Below are positions 6,256 to 14,840 of a stretch of DNA of 19,865 nt, in pieces. This stretch comes from an uncultured Synechococcaceae cyanobacterium. GTDB lineage: Bacteria > Cyanobacteriota > Cyanobacteriia > PCC-6307 > Cyanobiaceae. The position numbers and the translations under genes were made by a program. Position 1 is the stretch's first letter; each line of letters opens with the position of its first letter. The stretch spans positions 1 through 19,865 of the forward strand of contig CACBGC010000011.1 in assembly GCA_902538695.1 (NCBI GenBank). The letters run 5' to 3'. Below the pieces are notes generated by a model. That model saw only the letters and a program-made list of their open reading frames with translations. It was not told where the DNA came from and ran no database searches.

Positions 6256-8238
6256 TTAATCCTTAAAATTATACTTATCAGAAGTCAATAATTTCCAGTC
6301 TCCCTGTCCATTTAATTCTAAAATATTCTCGTGAAAATCTTTTAGGCTAGGTCTGTGTCCAACACTAATAAGAGAAAGTTCTCGTTCCTTTAGTAAACTA
6401 TATAGTTTTTTTTCAGTGTTAATATCCAAAGCACTTGTTGCTTCATCAAGAACTGCAAATCTTGGAGAATTTAGTAAGAGTCTTGCAAAAGCCAATCTTT
6501 GTTGCTCGCCTAAGGAAAGAATTCGTGGCCAATCTTGTTTGATATCAAGATTAGGATAACGATCCACTAAGGTTTTTAAATTTACTTCATGTAGTACCGA
6601 ATTAAGATGTTCATCAGTAAATTTATTAACTTCTGTGGGATAACATAATTGTTCCCTTAAAGAACCTAGTAACATATATGGTTTTTGAGGTATGAATAAT
6701 AATTCTCCAATTTTTGGTTTTTTAATTACTCCCTGATCGGGTTCCCATAAACCACTAATCATTCTTAGTAAAGATGTTTTTCCGCAGCCAGATGGCCCTA
6801 CAACCAAAAGTGATTGATTATTGTCTATACTCAAATTTAAATTTTTAATTATTGTTTTATTTGATCCTGGAGGGCAAAGGTCAGCATTATTAATAAGAAT
6901 TGAGGGGTAATCTGAAATAACGTTTTGATTGCTTATTGGGTTGGTTTGACTAATGGATTCAACTTTTGATTGGAATCCTTCTAATCTGCCAATACCAGCA
7001 GTAAATTTTGCAAGTTCTTCGATTTGATTAACAATGAAAAATAACGAACCTTCAACCATGCCAAATGCAAAACTTGCCTGAATAAAGCGCCCATAATCGA
7101 TTTCACCTTTAAAGTAAGGGATTGCCATTATTAAATATGGAAAGAAATTTCCTGCATAATTAATGGATCTTCTCATGACGTCAATTATTACTCTCCATAT
7201 AATTAGTAAATTAAAGTTTCTTACTACTTCTCCTAGGCGCCTTTCAGTTTCACTTCTTTCAGGGTTCTCCCCAGAGTAAAAGGCTATTGATTCAGCATTA
7301 TCTCGAATATGTACTAAGCCATATCGAAAATCTGCTTCATATCTGAGTTGATCAAAGTCAATCTTTACAAGATTTTTTCCAGCAATTAAGAGGATAGAAG
7401 TTGCAAATGCGGCATAACCAAATAAAGAAAAAGTAAGTGTCGTACTAATGCTCCATAAAATAAGAATATTAAGTGAAAATGTTAATAGGGCATCAAAAAT
7501 ACCTAATGTGAAAGAAAGACTTTGCCCGGTAAAAGCTCGGGTATCATCTGTGATTCTTTGATCGGGATTATCTACGTCGGTTTGTTCTTCATCATTGGGA
7601 TTTAACTGGTAATAAGCTTTATTAGTCATATAATCTTTGACTAGACTTTTTGAAAGCCATTCTCTCCAAATTATTCCTAACTTATATGTAAAAAATATTT
7701 GGGAAACCCTTATTGGTAGAGCCACAGCGAAACAACAAGCGTAAATCCCTAATATCCGATAAAATCCGTCTTCTTGTTTTTCTACTAAAGCATTTGTTAA
7801 ATCTCTTGCAATGAATCCAATACCAGCGTTTATTCCGTTTACAGCTAAAAGCATTAATACAATTATCGCAAGGAATAACCAATGTAACCATCTACGGTTT
7901 TTTAATTGACGTCTTAAGCTAAAAAAGCTTCCTGATCCAATTAGAAATAATGCAGAGAATAGCAATCCCCAACTTCCAGCCCAAATTGAATTGACAGTAC
8001 TTACTACACCTCCGAAATACTTTTCAAGAAAAATTGGTTGAAAGCTTTCAAAAAAACTTATTATTCCTGTAAGACCAACAAGCACTACTCCACCAACACA
8101 AAATAAAAGAGAAATCAAAAGCCATATAAATTGGAATCCATTACATTGATCTATGGGAAGAAAAAAAGGCTGAGATAACTTCCTTAATTTTTGTAATTGA
8201 TACAGTATTTTGGATTGATTATTAACTGCTTTATTCAT
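6256..8238 (-). CDS. ABC half-transporter, fused membrane and ATPase domains (ABC-D / SbmA-like)
   Basis: This 660-residue half-transporter would act as a dimer in the cytoplasmic or thylakoid membrane. The membrane domain (about 30-420) has several long hydrophobic helices, first at about 35-60, 80-105, 117-140 and 160-185. A FIVNQIEELAKFTAGIGRLEGF region (about 401-422) is typical of the ABC_membrane_2 group that includes peroxisomal ABCD proteins, SbmA/BacA and mycobacterial Rv1819c. The ATPase domain has Walker A GPSGCGKTS (481-489), signature LSLGEQQ (574-580), Walker B RFAVLDE (593-599), D-loop SALD and H-loop His628, so it looks catalytically complete. The substrate cannot be read from sequence; family members move fatty acyl compounds, cobalamin or peptides. 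It lies 42 bp after the 92-aa gene and 9 bp before hli, suggesting one transcript. Confidence 0.93.
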   Translation of the reverse strand: MNKAVNNQSKILYQLQKLRKLSQPFFLPIDQCNGFQFIWLLISLLFCVGGVVLVGLTGIISFFESFQPIFLEKYFGGVVSTVNSIWAGSWGLLFSALFLIGSGSFFSLRRQLKNRRWLHWLFLAIIVLMLLAVNGINAGIGFIARDLTNALVEKQEDGFYRILGIYACCFAVALPIRVSQIFFTYKLGIIWREWLSKSLVKDYMTNKAYYQLNPNDEEQTDVDNPDQRITDDTRAFTGQSLSFTLGIFDALLTFSLNILILWSISTTLTFSLFGYAAFATSILLIAGKNLVKIDFDQLRYEADFRYGLVHIRDNAESIAFYSGENPERSETERRLGEVVRNFNLLIIWRVIIDVMRRSINYAGNFFPYLIMAIPYFKGEIDYGRFIQASFAFGMVEGSLFFIVNQIEELAKFTAGIGRLEGFQSKVESISQTNPISNQNVISDYPSILINNADLCPPGSNKTIIKNLNLSIDNNQSLLVVGPSGCGKTSLLRMISGLWEPDQGVIKKPKIGELLFIPQKPYMLLGSLREQLCYPTEVNKFTDEHLNSVLHEVNLKTLVDRYPNLDIKQDWPRILSLGEQQRLAFARLLLNSPRFAVLDEATSALDINTEKKLYSLLKERELSLISVGHRPSLKDFHENILELNGQGDWKLLTSDKYNFKD

Positions 8239-8280
8239 TACTCGACTAGTGTTATGAAATAAATTATAACTTTTAGCAGT

Positions 8281-8559
8281 CTATTGACCAAAGCCAATAA
8301 ATGAAAGTGCCCAGTCAGGTAAATTCAAGTAATTCAAGATTGTTGCATCAAATTCATGAACTTTTGGAAAAGATTTATCTAATGCCCACCATAGTAGAAA
8401 AGGTAAATTAAATAAAATTTGTAATTGCCATTTATAAGTTAAAACTTTCCAAATTTTTATTAACTTAGTTTTGAGTGAATCATCTAGCTCTTCCCAATTT
8501 TTTAAAATTAAATTGAATAAATTTTTATATTCTGTATTTAAGGACTCTGGAGTATTCAT
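8281..8559 (-). CDS. Conserved-looking small protein of unknown function (92 aa)
   Basis: I do not recognise a family. The 92 residues have a charged N-terminal helix-like half (about 5-40, rich in Lys, Leu and Glu) and a hydrophobic stretch LQILFNLPFLLWWAL (about 46-60) long enough for a membrane contact or one short span. A final amphipathic part with NYLNLPDWALSFIGFGQ (76-92) has several aromatic residues. It lies in a same-strand run, 48 bp after the HIT gene and 42 bp before the ABC transporter, so it is probably co-transcribed. An accessory role for the transporter is possible but only from position. The ATG at 8559 is the first available start. Its composition resembles its neighbours and I see no sign of transfer. 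Confidence 0.72.
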   Translation of the reverse strand: MNTPESLNTEYKNLFNLILKNWEELDDSLKTKLIKIWKVLTYKWQLQILFNLPFLLWWALDKSFPKVHEFDATILNYLNLPDWALSFIGFGQ

Positions 8560-8607
8560 TTTTTGTTTTTATTTATTTATAACCCATTAATATTTCTTTT
8601 GAGAGTT

Positions 8608-8949
8608 TTAACCTGGAGGCCAATTCATTTTTCTTCCAGATAAAAAATGAATATGTAAATGAAAAACTGTTTGTCCAGATTCTGCTCCAGTGTTAATTAC
8701 TGTTCTCCAATTAGTTAAATTTTTTGATTTAGCTATTTTGCTACCAACAAAAAGTAAATGTCCTAATAAATTTGCATCTTGCTCAATACACTCTAATAAA
8801 CTGATTATTGGCTTTTTAGGAATCACTAAAAAATGTACTGGAGCTTGTGCCTGGATATCATTAAACGCAATACAAAACTTATCTTCATAAAGCTTATCAC
8901 AGGGTATTTCTTCATTAATGATTTTTTGAAATATTGTTGTTTCAGTCAT
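8608..8949 (-). CDS. HIT family nucleotide-binding hydrolase (Hint-like)
   Basis: This 113-residue histidine-triad protein of the Hint/PKCI branch is expected to hydrolyse purine nucleoside phosphoramidates or aminoacyl-adenylates in the cytosol. The active-site triad H97-L-H99-I-H101 lies in TVFHLHIHFLSGR. Other family marks are the N-terminal IFQKIINEEIPCDKLYED and HFLVIPKKPI (39-48), and the GAESGQTVFH lead-in to the triad. The length is that of a normal bacterial Hint protein and the C terminus (MNWPPG) is complete. It starts 4 bp after the def stop, so translation is probably coupled and the two share a transcript. The biological substrate is not visible from sequence. Confidence 0.95.
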   Translation of the reverse strand: MTETTIFQKIINEEIPCDKLYEDKFCIAFNDIQAQAPVHFLVIPKKPIISLLECIEQDANLLGHLLFVGSKIAKSKNLTNWRTVINTGAESGQTVFHLHIHFLSGRKMNWPPG

Positions 8950-8953
8950 TAAA

Positions 8954-9559
8954 CTAATTAATTGAGATAACGTCTTTTTCGTTAAACCCTTCTTTTAAAA
9001 GTTCTTTGTTCAAATCATCTTTTGATGTAACTCTATCTACAAATAATATTCCATTTAAGTGATCCATTTCGTGTTGAATACACCTTGCTAGAAGTCCATC
9101 TGCTTTCATTTTACGTGGTCGTCCCATTTCATCTCTAAATTTTAATTTTATAGTTGATGGTCTTACTACATTTAAATAGACGCCAGGTATACTTAAGCAG
9201 CCTTCTTCGTATGAATTAAGAGTTGTTCCAAAGTCTGTAATTTCTGGATTGATTAATATTAAAGGTTCTGCTGCTGAATCTTCAAAATTTACGTCTATGA
9301 CAAGAAGCTCTTTGTTGATTCCAATTTGTGGTGCAGCAAGTCCAATTCCTTTAGCTGCATACATGCTTTGAAGCATTTCTCTAGAAAGTTTCCTTATGGA
9401 TTCGTCAACTTTAGTTATTCTTTTGGAATTTTGTCTTAATACATCATCACCAAGTTTATATATGTCTAGAGATGGCTTACCTTGTTGTTCTTTTGCAATT
9501 TTTTCTGTATTACCATTTGTTCTTGACTTTTTTGCAAGTTGTGAAAAATGGTTTGCCAC
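8954..9559 (-). CDS. def: Peptide deformylase
   Basis: The enzyme removes the formyl group from the N-terminal methionine of new proteins. The 201-residue product has all three deformylase motifs: GIGLAAPQ (71-78), EEGCLS with metal ligand C121, and HEMDH with ligands H163 and H167 and catalytic E164. All key residues are intact. The first 30 residues are a Lys/Asn/Gln-rich extension before the family start (LDIYKLGDDVLRQ), also common in cyanobacterial deformylases. A later start was not preferred because no internal Met lies between residue 1 and the domain. It is the first gene of the minus-strand run that ends with hli and is divergent from the peptidase gene over an 80-bp spacer. TAGTAT preceded by TGC (9608-9600) could be an extended -10. 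Confidence 0.97.
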   Translation of the reverse strand: MANHFSQLAKKSRTNGNTEKIAKEQQGKPSLDIYKLGDDVLRQNSKRITKVDESIRKLSREMLQSMYAAKGIGLAAPQIGINKELLVIDVNFEDSAAEPLILINPEITDFGTTLNSYEEGCLSIPGVYLNVVRPSTIKLKFRDEMGRPRKMKADGLLARCIQHEMDHLNGILFVDRVTSKDDLNKELLKEGFNEKDVISIN

Positions 9560-9599
9560 GTTAAAAAAAAGGTTTTTACTTAAGAGTTTAGCTATAAAA

Positions 9600-9608
9600 A
9601 TACTAGCA
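9600..9608 (-). promoter_or_regulatory. Possible extended -10 promoter of the def-HIT-92aa-ABC-hli run
   Basis: Read on the minus strand, TGCTAGTAT has the TG-N-TAnnaT arrangement of an extended -10 and sits about 40 bp before the def ATG. It lies in the only spacer upstream of the five-gene run. Chance matches are common in such AT-rich DNA. Confidence 0.3.
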
Positions 9609-9639
9609 CTTTAATTTCCATTCTTTATAGTTTTTTTAA

Positions 9640-11562
9640 ATGAGTAATGATGATCAGTTAAAAGTTAGGCAAACTGTATCTAAAAAAAAATCTTTTAAGG
9701 AATTAACTATTGTTAGGGATATCATTTTTTGGATTGATCTTGTTGGTGACGGTCAAAATGAAAATGCTATTTTTGCAAGACCATTTAATGAAAAAGAGGC
9801 TTTTCCTCAGAAATTAACAAGTAAAAAATATAATATTAAAAATAACTTTCATGGTTATGGTGGTAAATCTTATAAATGTATATATTTAAAAAATAATTTT
9901 TATTTGATATGGATAGATCAGATTACCAACGCAGTATGGTTTCAAATTTTTGAAGAGGTAGCATCTAATTATAGAAGTCAAAAAAGATATCTCGATTCAG
10001 TTCAAGAACCGAGACAACTATCGAAATCAATTGATGGAAATTTCGATTCTTCATTTGTTATTTCTCAAAAAAATTTTTTGTATGGCATTTGTGAAATAAA
10101 TAATAGAGATTACTTATTTTCTTTAAACTTAAAAAAAACTAAACAAGATATTTACCGAATAAAAAAATTTAAAAATTTCGCTGGAGAATTATCTTCTAAT
10201 ACTTCTTTTAGCTTACTTTCTTGGGTCGAGTGGGATTCTCCATACATGCCTTGGGAGAAAAATGATCTTTGTTTTGCTCAAATTGACTTAGACGGAGAGA
10301 TAACAAAAATAAAAAAATTCTCAGATAAGCTGATTAATGCCAAAAAAAACGTTTCTTTTTTTCAACCTTATTGGATAAGTGAAAATCTTTTAGTATGTTC
10401 TGAAGATAGTTCTGGATGGTGGAACTTATTGTTTTTAGATGCTAGTAAAATTGAGAATATTTTTATTAAAAAAAGAGTAGAGAGAAATTTTGTTGAATAT
10501 GGAGCACCTCAGTGGGTCTCAGGAATAACATTTTTTGCAGGGGACACAAAAGATTTATTTTGTTTAGCAAAAAAAGAAAATAATTTTGTAATTGAACAAT
10601 ATAAAGATCTTCAATTCGTTAAAGAATCTTCTACTCCTTTTACCTCAATAAGTGATTTTAGTGTTTTTGAGAAGAAAGTAGTTTTGAAAGGTCATGGATT
10701 TGATTTTCTTGGAAATTTACTTGAAATTGATTGTAAAAAGGAAGTTTTATCAAATGTTTTTGAGGAAATAAATGCTGAATATATAGAATATTCAAAACCT
10801 GAATCTTTTTGGTTTAAAGGTTTTGAAGATAAATCTACTCATTCTTTTTTATATAAGCCGCTTGTTGAAAAATTTAGAAAACCACCGCTTTTTGTTAGAG
10901 CGCATAGTGGACCAACTTCATTTTTTGATGGATCATATAATTCTGAAGTTCAATATTGGACTTCGAAAGGTTTTTTTGTTGCTGAAGTCAATTATGGAGG
11001 ATCATCAGGATTTGGCAAAGCATATAGAGAGAGGTTGAATTATAAATGGGGTATTGTCGATTCTTATGATTGCAAAGCACTAGCTCTTGAATTAATTAAA
11101 TCAAATCAAGTAGATAGTGAAAAAGTGGTAATTTTTGGGAATAGTGCTGGTGGGTTAACTGCCCTAAATTGTTTATTATATGGGGCTATTTTTACAGCAG
11201 CAATTTGTAAATATCCTGTTATTGATTTGAAGGACATGCATCTTAACACACATAGGTTTGAAAAAGATTATTTAAATTCTTTGGTAGGAAATTATGCAAA
11301 AAATTATGATGATTATATAAATAGATCACCAATAAATTATATTCATAAAATAAAAAAACCTATCTTATTGTTTCATGGAAAAAAAGATATAGTTATCTCT
11401 TATAAACAAACTTTAAAAATTCAAGAAATTTTGAATCAGAATAATAAATATTCAGAAGTTATTTTTTTTGATAATGAAGGGCATGGGTTTAGAAATATTG
11501 AAAATAAAGAAGTAGTAATGCACAAATCTCAGGAATTTTTAAAAAATGCTTTGAATATTTAA
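9640..11562 (+). CDS. S9 family (prolyl oligopeptidase-like) peptidase
   Basis: This 640-residue serine peptidase has an N-terminal beta-propeller-like region (about 1-390) and a C-terminal alpha/beta hydrolase domain (about 395-640), the layout of dipeptidyl aminopeptidases / acylaminoacyl-peptidases. The catalytic triad can be placed: S502 in GNSAGG, D583 in HGKKD and H615 in EGHGF. HSGPTSFFDGSYN and NYGGSSGFGKAYR (about 423-460) are family marks around the oxyanion region. No signal peptide is visible, so it is probably cytosolic and degrades peptides. The propeller half is very rich in Lys, Asn and Phe. The ATG at 9640 lacks a ribosome binding site. TATAGT at 9626-9631 lies so close that the mRNA might be nearly leaderless. 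Its stop overlaps that of sufS by 4 bp. Confidence 0.93.
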   Translation: MSNDDQLKVRQTVSKKKSFKELTIVRDIIFWIDLVGDGQNENAIFARPFNEKEAFPQKLTSKKYNIKNNFHGYGGKSYKCIYLKNNFYLIWIDQITNAVWFQIFEEVASNYRSQKRYLDSVQEPRQLSKSIDGNFDSSFVISQKNFLYGICEINNRDYLFSLNLKKTKQDIYRIKKFKNFAGELSSNTSFSLLSWVEWDSPYMPWEKNDLCFAQIDLDGEITKIKKFSDKLINAKKNVSFFQPYWISENLLVCSEDSSGWWNLLFLDASKIENIFIKKRVERNFVEYGAPQWVSGITFFAGDTKDLFCLAKKENNFVIEQYKDLQFVKESSTPFTSISDFSVFEKKVVLKGHGFDFLGNLLEIDCKKEVLSNVFEEINAEYIEYSKPESFWFKGFEDKSTHSFLYKPLVEKFRKPPLFVRAHSGPTSFFDGSYNSEVQYWTSKGFFVAEVNYGGSSGFGKAYRERLNYKWGIVDSYDCKALALELIKSNQVDSEKVVIFGNSAGGLTALNCLLYGAIFTAAICKYPVIDLKDMHLNTHRFEKDYLNSLVGNYAKNYDDYINRSPINYIHKIKKPILLFHGKKDIVISYKQTLKIQEILNQNNKYSEVIFFDNEGHGFRNIENKEVVMHKSQEFLKNALNI

Positions 11563-12812
11563 GAATTGATTTTTAGAAAATTAATAGTATCTTTTAATTT
11601 TTCTATAAACATATCAATTTCTTCCTTATTGGTAGTGAAATTCATGCTGATTCTAGCTGTTGATTTAATTCCAATGTATCTGTGAAGAGGTTGACAGCAA
11701 TGGTGACCACTTCTGATGCAAATTCCTTTTGAATCAAGAATTTCAGCAATATCATTGGAATGTATATTTTTTATATAAAAGGTGGCAAGTGAGGCTCTGT
11801 CTGGATCTATCTCCGGCGATGGACCTATAATTTCAATAGTTTCTATTTGATTTAATTTTTCAAATAAATATTTAGTAATAGTCTTTTCATATTCATGAAT
11901 TTCATTCAATCCAATATTGTTAATATAATTAATTGCTTCTGCCAGACCTATTGCTTCTGCAATGGCTGGAGTTCCAGCTTCAAATTTGTGTGGTAGGTCT
12001 GCCCAAGTACTTGTCTCTTCAAAAACATCTTGAATCATTTCGCCGCCTCCAAAGAGAGGAGGAATTTTTTCTAGGATTTCTTTTCTTGACCAAAGGAAAC
12101 CAATACCTGTAGGACCACATAGTTTATGTCCTGATCCAGCTAAAAAATCTATATTAAGATCAATCACATCCAGTTTTTGATGAGCCAAACTTTGGCATGC
12201 ATCTATTAAAACTAAAGAACCTTTTTGTTTAGCTAATTTAGTTATTTCTTTAATTGGATTACAGCAACCTAGAGTATTACTAACATGAACCAGGCTAACA
12301 AGTTTTGTTTTAGATGTTAGTTTTGATTTAAAGTCATCTATATCTAATTTCCCATCTTTATCTATACCTATAAATTTTAATTTGCATTTATTTTTTGCTG
12401 CAACCATTTGCCATGGAACAATATTGCTATGATGCTCCATTATTGATAAAAGAATTTCATCGTTTTCTTTTAATGAATATTCGCCCCATGATCTAGCTAC
12501 TAGATTGATTGCCTCAGTAGCATTTCTTGTGAAAATAATTTCTTTTGCTGAATTCGCTTTTATATAGTTGCTAATTAAATATCTTGCATTTTCAAATTCT
12601 TCTGTTGCTTTGGCACTTAATTGATGTGCGCCTCTATGTACATTGGCATTAAAGTTTTTATAGTATTCATTAATTTTTTCTAAGACTTGTATTGGTTTTT
12701 GAGTGGTTGCAGCATGGTCTAAATAAATAATTTGCTCACTACTTTTTAAGTTCTTATTTAAAAGAGGAAAGTCTTTCTTTGTTATTTCAGGAAAATTTTG
12801 AATTGTTTTCAT
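11559..12812 (-). CDS. sufS: Cysteine desulfurase SufS
   Basis: SufS takes sulfur from cysteine and passes it to the SufBCD scaffold. It is a pyridoxal-phosphate enzyme of 417 residues. The cofactor lysine is K230 in GSGHKLCGPTG, with supporting D204 and Q207 in LIDACQSLAHQ. The N-terminal YLDHAATTQKP (30-40) is typical. The catalytic cysteine is C372 in RSGHHCCQPLH, the class II desulfurase form, with a second Cys beside it. It is the last gene of the suf operon: its ATG overlaps the sufD stop by one base (TAATG), which indicates translational coupling. Its stop codon is interleaved with that of the convergent peptidase gene in a TTAA. SufE, the usual sulfur-transfer partner, is not in the window. 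Confidence 0.97.
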   Translation of the reverse strand: MKTIQNFPEITKKDFPLLNKNLKSSEQIIYLDHAATTQKPIQVLEKINEYYKNFNANVHRGAHQLSAKATEEFENARYLISNYIKANSAKEIIFTRNATEAINLVARSWGEYSLKENDEILLSIMEHHSNIVPWQMVAAKNKCKLKFIGIDKDGKLDIDDFKSKLTSKTKLVSLVHVSNTLGCCNPIKEITKLAKQKGSLVLIDACQSLAHQKLDVIDLNIDFLAGSGHKLCGPTGIGFLWSRKEILEKIPPLFGGGEMIQDVFEETSTWADLPHKFEAGTPAIAEAIGLAEAINYINNIGLNEIHEYEKTITKYLFEKLNQIETIEIIGPSPEIDPDRASLATFYIKNIHSNDIAEILDSKGICIRSGHHCCQPLHRYIGIKSTARISMNFTTNKEEIDMFIEKLKDTINFLKINS

Positions 12813-14029
12813 TAATTTTCATTTAAAAGTTTATCAAGCAAATCCCATCTATCTTTTGAAACTGGAATGAATGAAATTATTTCTTGAAAGTAAGAACTTA
12901 ATTGTAGTTTACTTGCTTCTGTTAATGTGATCCCTCTTGTTCGCATATAAAAAAGTTCTTCTTCATTTAATTGTGAAATTGTAGCTCCATGTTTGCATTT
13001 GACATCATCAGCAATTATTTCTAATTGAGGTTTGGTATCTATTTGTGCGCGATTTGATAAAAGTAAATTTCTGCTTAATTGAGAAGCATCAGTTTTCTGG
13101 GCAATTTTCGGAACTATTATTGAACCTTCAAATATTGCATGTGATTTATCGTCAGCGAGTGATTTATTTATTTGATCTAGAAATCCATTTGGCCCATCAA
13201 AGTCTATTTTTGTATAAGTAGAAATTTGTTCATCTTTTTTTGTTATTTGCATACCTTTGATATTGGTTTTAGCGTTTCCTTCAGATTGTTTAATACGAAT
13301 TTCAAATCTTGCATAATTAAATTTAAAATGTAGAGATCCTAAATTATATTCGCTATTTTTTTTTTGAATTACATTAAGAGAATTTAATAGATTTGATTTG
13401 TTTACACCGTAAGAAACAACACCATGGTTTAGGGAACTATTTTCTTCTAAACAAAAGAACGTTGATTGAGATAATGAAGAGGTGTCTTCACCAAGATTTA
13501 CTTGTAATAATTCAACATTACAATTCTTTTCTAAAAATATTATCAGGGTTTTTGCGTTTAAAGAATTACTTGATGAATAACTAAAGATTTCAATAGGGGG
13601 AATTTTTGATCCATTTATTTTTAATCCCAAAATATTATTTTTACAACTTAAAGATAGATTTAGTAGGTCACTCCAATTTTCGTTTTGATTAAAACAAGAT
13701 ATCTGTTCTTTGATATATTTTTGTAATTCATCCTCACTTAGTTGCTGTATTGAATAATTTTTCTCTATTAACTTAATTTGGCAATTCTCACCAATTATTA
13801 ATCTAAGAGTAGTTTGAGAATTTTTCGGATATGGTATATCAAATTTTGAATTGTTTTCGTTAACTGAGTAATCTAAAAAGTTTGATAATTTTGATTTATT
13901 TGAAAGTCTCCATTGTTCACTTCTAGGGTTGGGTAGAGGGCTTGATTGTAATTTATCTAGACAGATTTTTTGTATTTCTGTTTGATTATCAATCGATTTA
14001 TTGGTTTTTATTTTTTCAATAATTTCCAT
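12812..14029 (-). CDS. sufD: Fe-S cluster assembly protein SufD
   Basis: SufD pairs with SufB and SufC to form the scaffold on which Fe-S clusters are built. The 405-residue product has the divergent N-terminal half usual for SufD and a better conserved C-terminal half. The conserved His347 sits in KCKHGATISQL, equivalent to the histidine implicated at the SufB-SufD interface. ELFYMRTRGIT (about 359-369) is also seen in SufB. It begins 4 bp after the sufC stop and overlaps sufS by one base, so the operon is tightly packed. The N-terminal half (about 1-200) is unusually rich in Asn, Ser, Lys and Leu, which fits fast-evolving SufD in AT-rich genomes rather than damage. Confidence 0.95.
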   Translation of the reverse strand: MEIIEKIKTNKSIDNQTEIQKICLDKLQSSPLPNPRSEQWRLSNKSKLSNFLDYSVNENNSKFDIPYPKNSQTTLRLIIGENCQIKLIEKNYSIQQLSEDELQKYIKEQISCFNQNENWSDLLNLSLSCKNNILGLKINGSKIPPIEIFSYSSSNSLNAKTLIIFLEKNCNVELLQVNLGEDTSSLSQSTFFCLEENSSLNHGVVSYGVNKSNLLNSLNVIQKKNSEYNLGSLHFKFNYARFEIRIKQSEGNAKTNIKGMQITKKDEQISTYTKIDFDGPNGFLDQINKSLADDKSHAIFEGSIIVPKIAQKTDASQLSRNLLLSNRAQIDTKPQLEIIADDVKCKHGATISQLNEEELFYMRTRGITLTEASKLQLSSYFQEIISFIPVSKDRWDLLDKLLNEN

Positions 14030-14033
14030 TTAT

Positions 14034-14819
14034 TTAGGTCTCTTTTATAAAGTTATCAGTCCATTCATACCCTTTCTTCTCAAGCTCTAGAGCAAGATCG
14101 CTCTCACCAGTTTTTATGATTTGTCCGTCTGACATAACATGGACATAATTTGGTTTAATTTCATCTAATAATCTTTGATAGTGGGTAATAAGTATAATTC
14201 CAGTTTGTGCATTAGATATTCTTTTAATTCCTGATGCCACTATTCTTAGAGCATCGATATCTAGACCAGAATCTGTCTCATCTAATATTGCTATCTTGGG
14301 CTCAAGTAAAGCCATTTGCAGAATCTCATTTCTTTTTTTTTCACCTCCGGAAAAGCCTTGATTGACACTTCTTGTAAGGAATGCTTGATCCATTTTGACA
14401 ATTTCTAACTTTTCTTTAACTAATTCTTCAAAATCAAAAATATCTAATTCTTCTTTCTTGAGGAATTTCCTTCTAGCATTTGTTGAAACTCTAAGAAATT
14501 CAAGATTACTAACGCCTGGAATCTCAATTGGATATTGAAAACCAAGAAAAATTCCTGATTGAGATCTCTCTTCAGGTTCTAGAGAGTTGATGTTTTCACC
14601 TAAATATTTTATGTCGCCATTAGTAATAGTATACGAGGGATGTCCTGCAATTATTTTCGAAAGAGTACTTTTGCCACATCCATTTCTTCCCATAATGGCA
14701 TGGATTTCTCCAGGATAGACAGTAAGTGTAACCCCTTTTAAAATTGGAAGATTATCAGTAGACGCAGAGAGATTTTCAACTTCTAAAATTGGATCTGATT
14801 CTTTCATTTTACTTTGCAT
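14034..14819 (-). CDS. sufC: Fe-S assembly ATPase SufC
   Basis: SufC is the ABC-type ATPase of the SufBCD scaffold. It is soluble and drives conformational change in SufB-SufD rather than transport. The 261-residue product has Walker A GRNGCGKST (44-52), the Q-loop region GFQYP (93-97), signature FSGGEKKR (156-163), Walker B IAILDE (176-181) followed by SufC-typical TDSGLDIDALR, and H-loop ITHYQR. Everything needed for catalysis is present. ATG 14819 is used; M5 (14807) is a possible alternative, and neither has a clear ribosome binding site. It lies 21 bp after sufB and 4 bp before sufD. Confidence 0.97.
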   Translation of the reverse strand: MQSKMKESDPILEVENLSASTDNLPILKGVTLTVYPGEIHAIMGRNGCGKSTLSKIIAGHPSYTITNGDIKYLGENINSLEPEERSQSGIFLGFQYPIEIPGVSNLEFLRVSTNARRKFLKKEELDIFDFEELVKEKLEIVKMDQAFLTRSVNQGFSGGEKKRNEILQMALLEPKIAILDETDSGLDIDALRIVASGIKRISNAQTGIILITHYQRLLDEIKPNYVHVMSDGQIIKTGESDLALELEKKGYEWTDNFIKET

Positions 14820-14840
14820 TTCAGTTTAGAAATTGATTAA

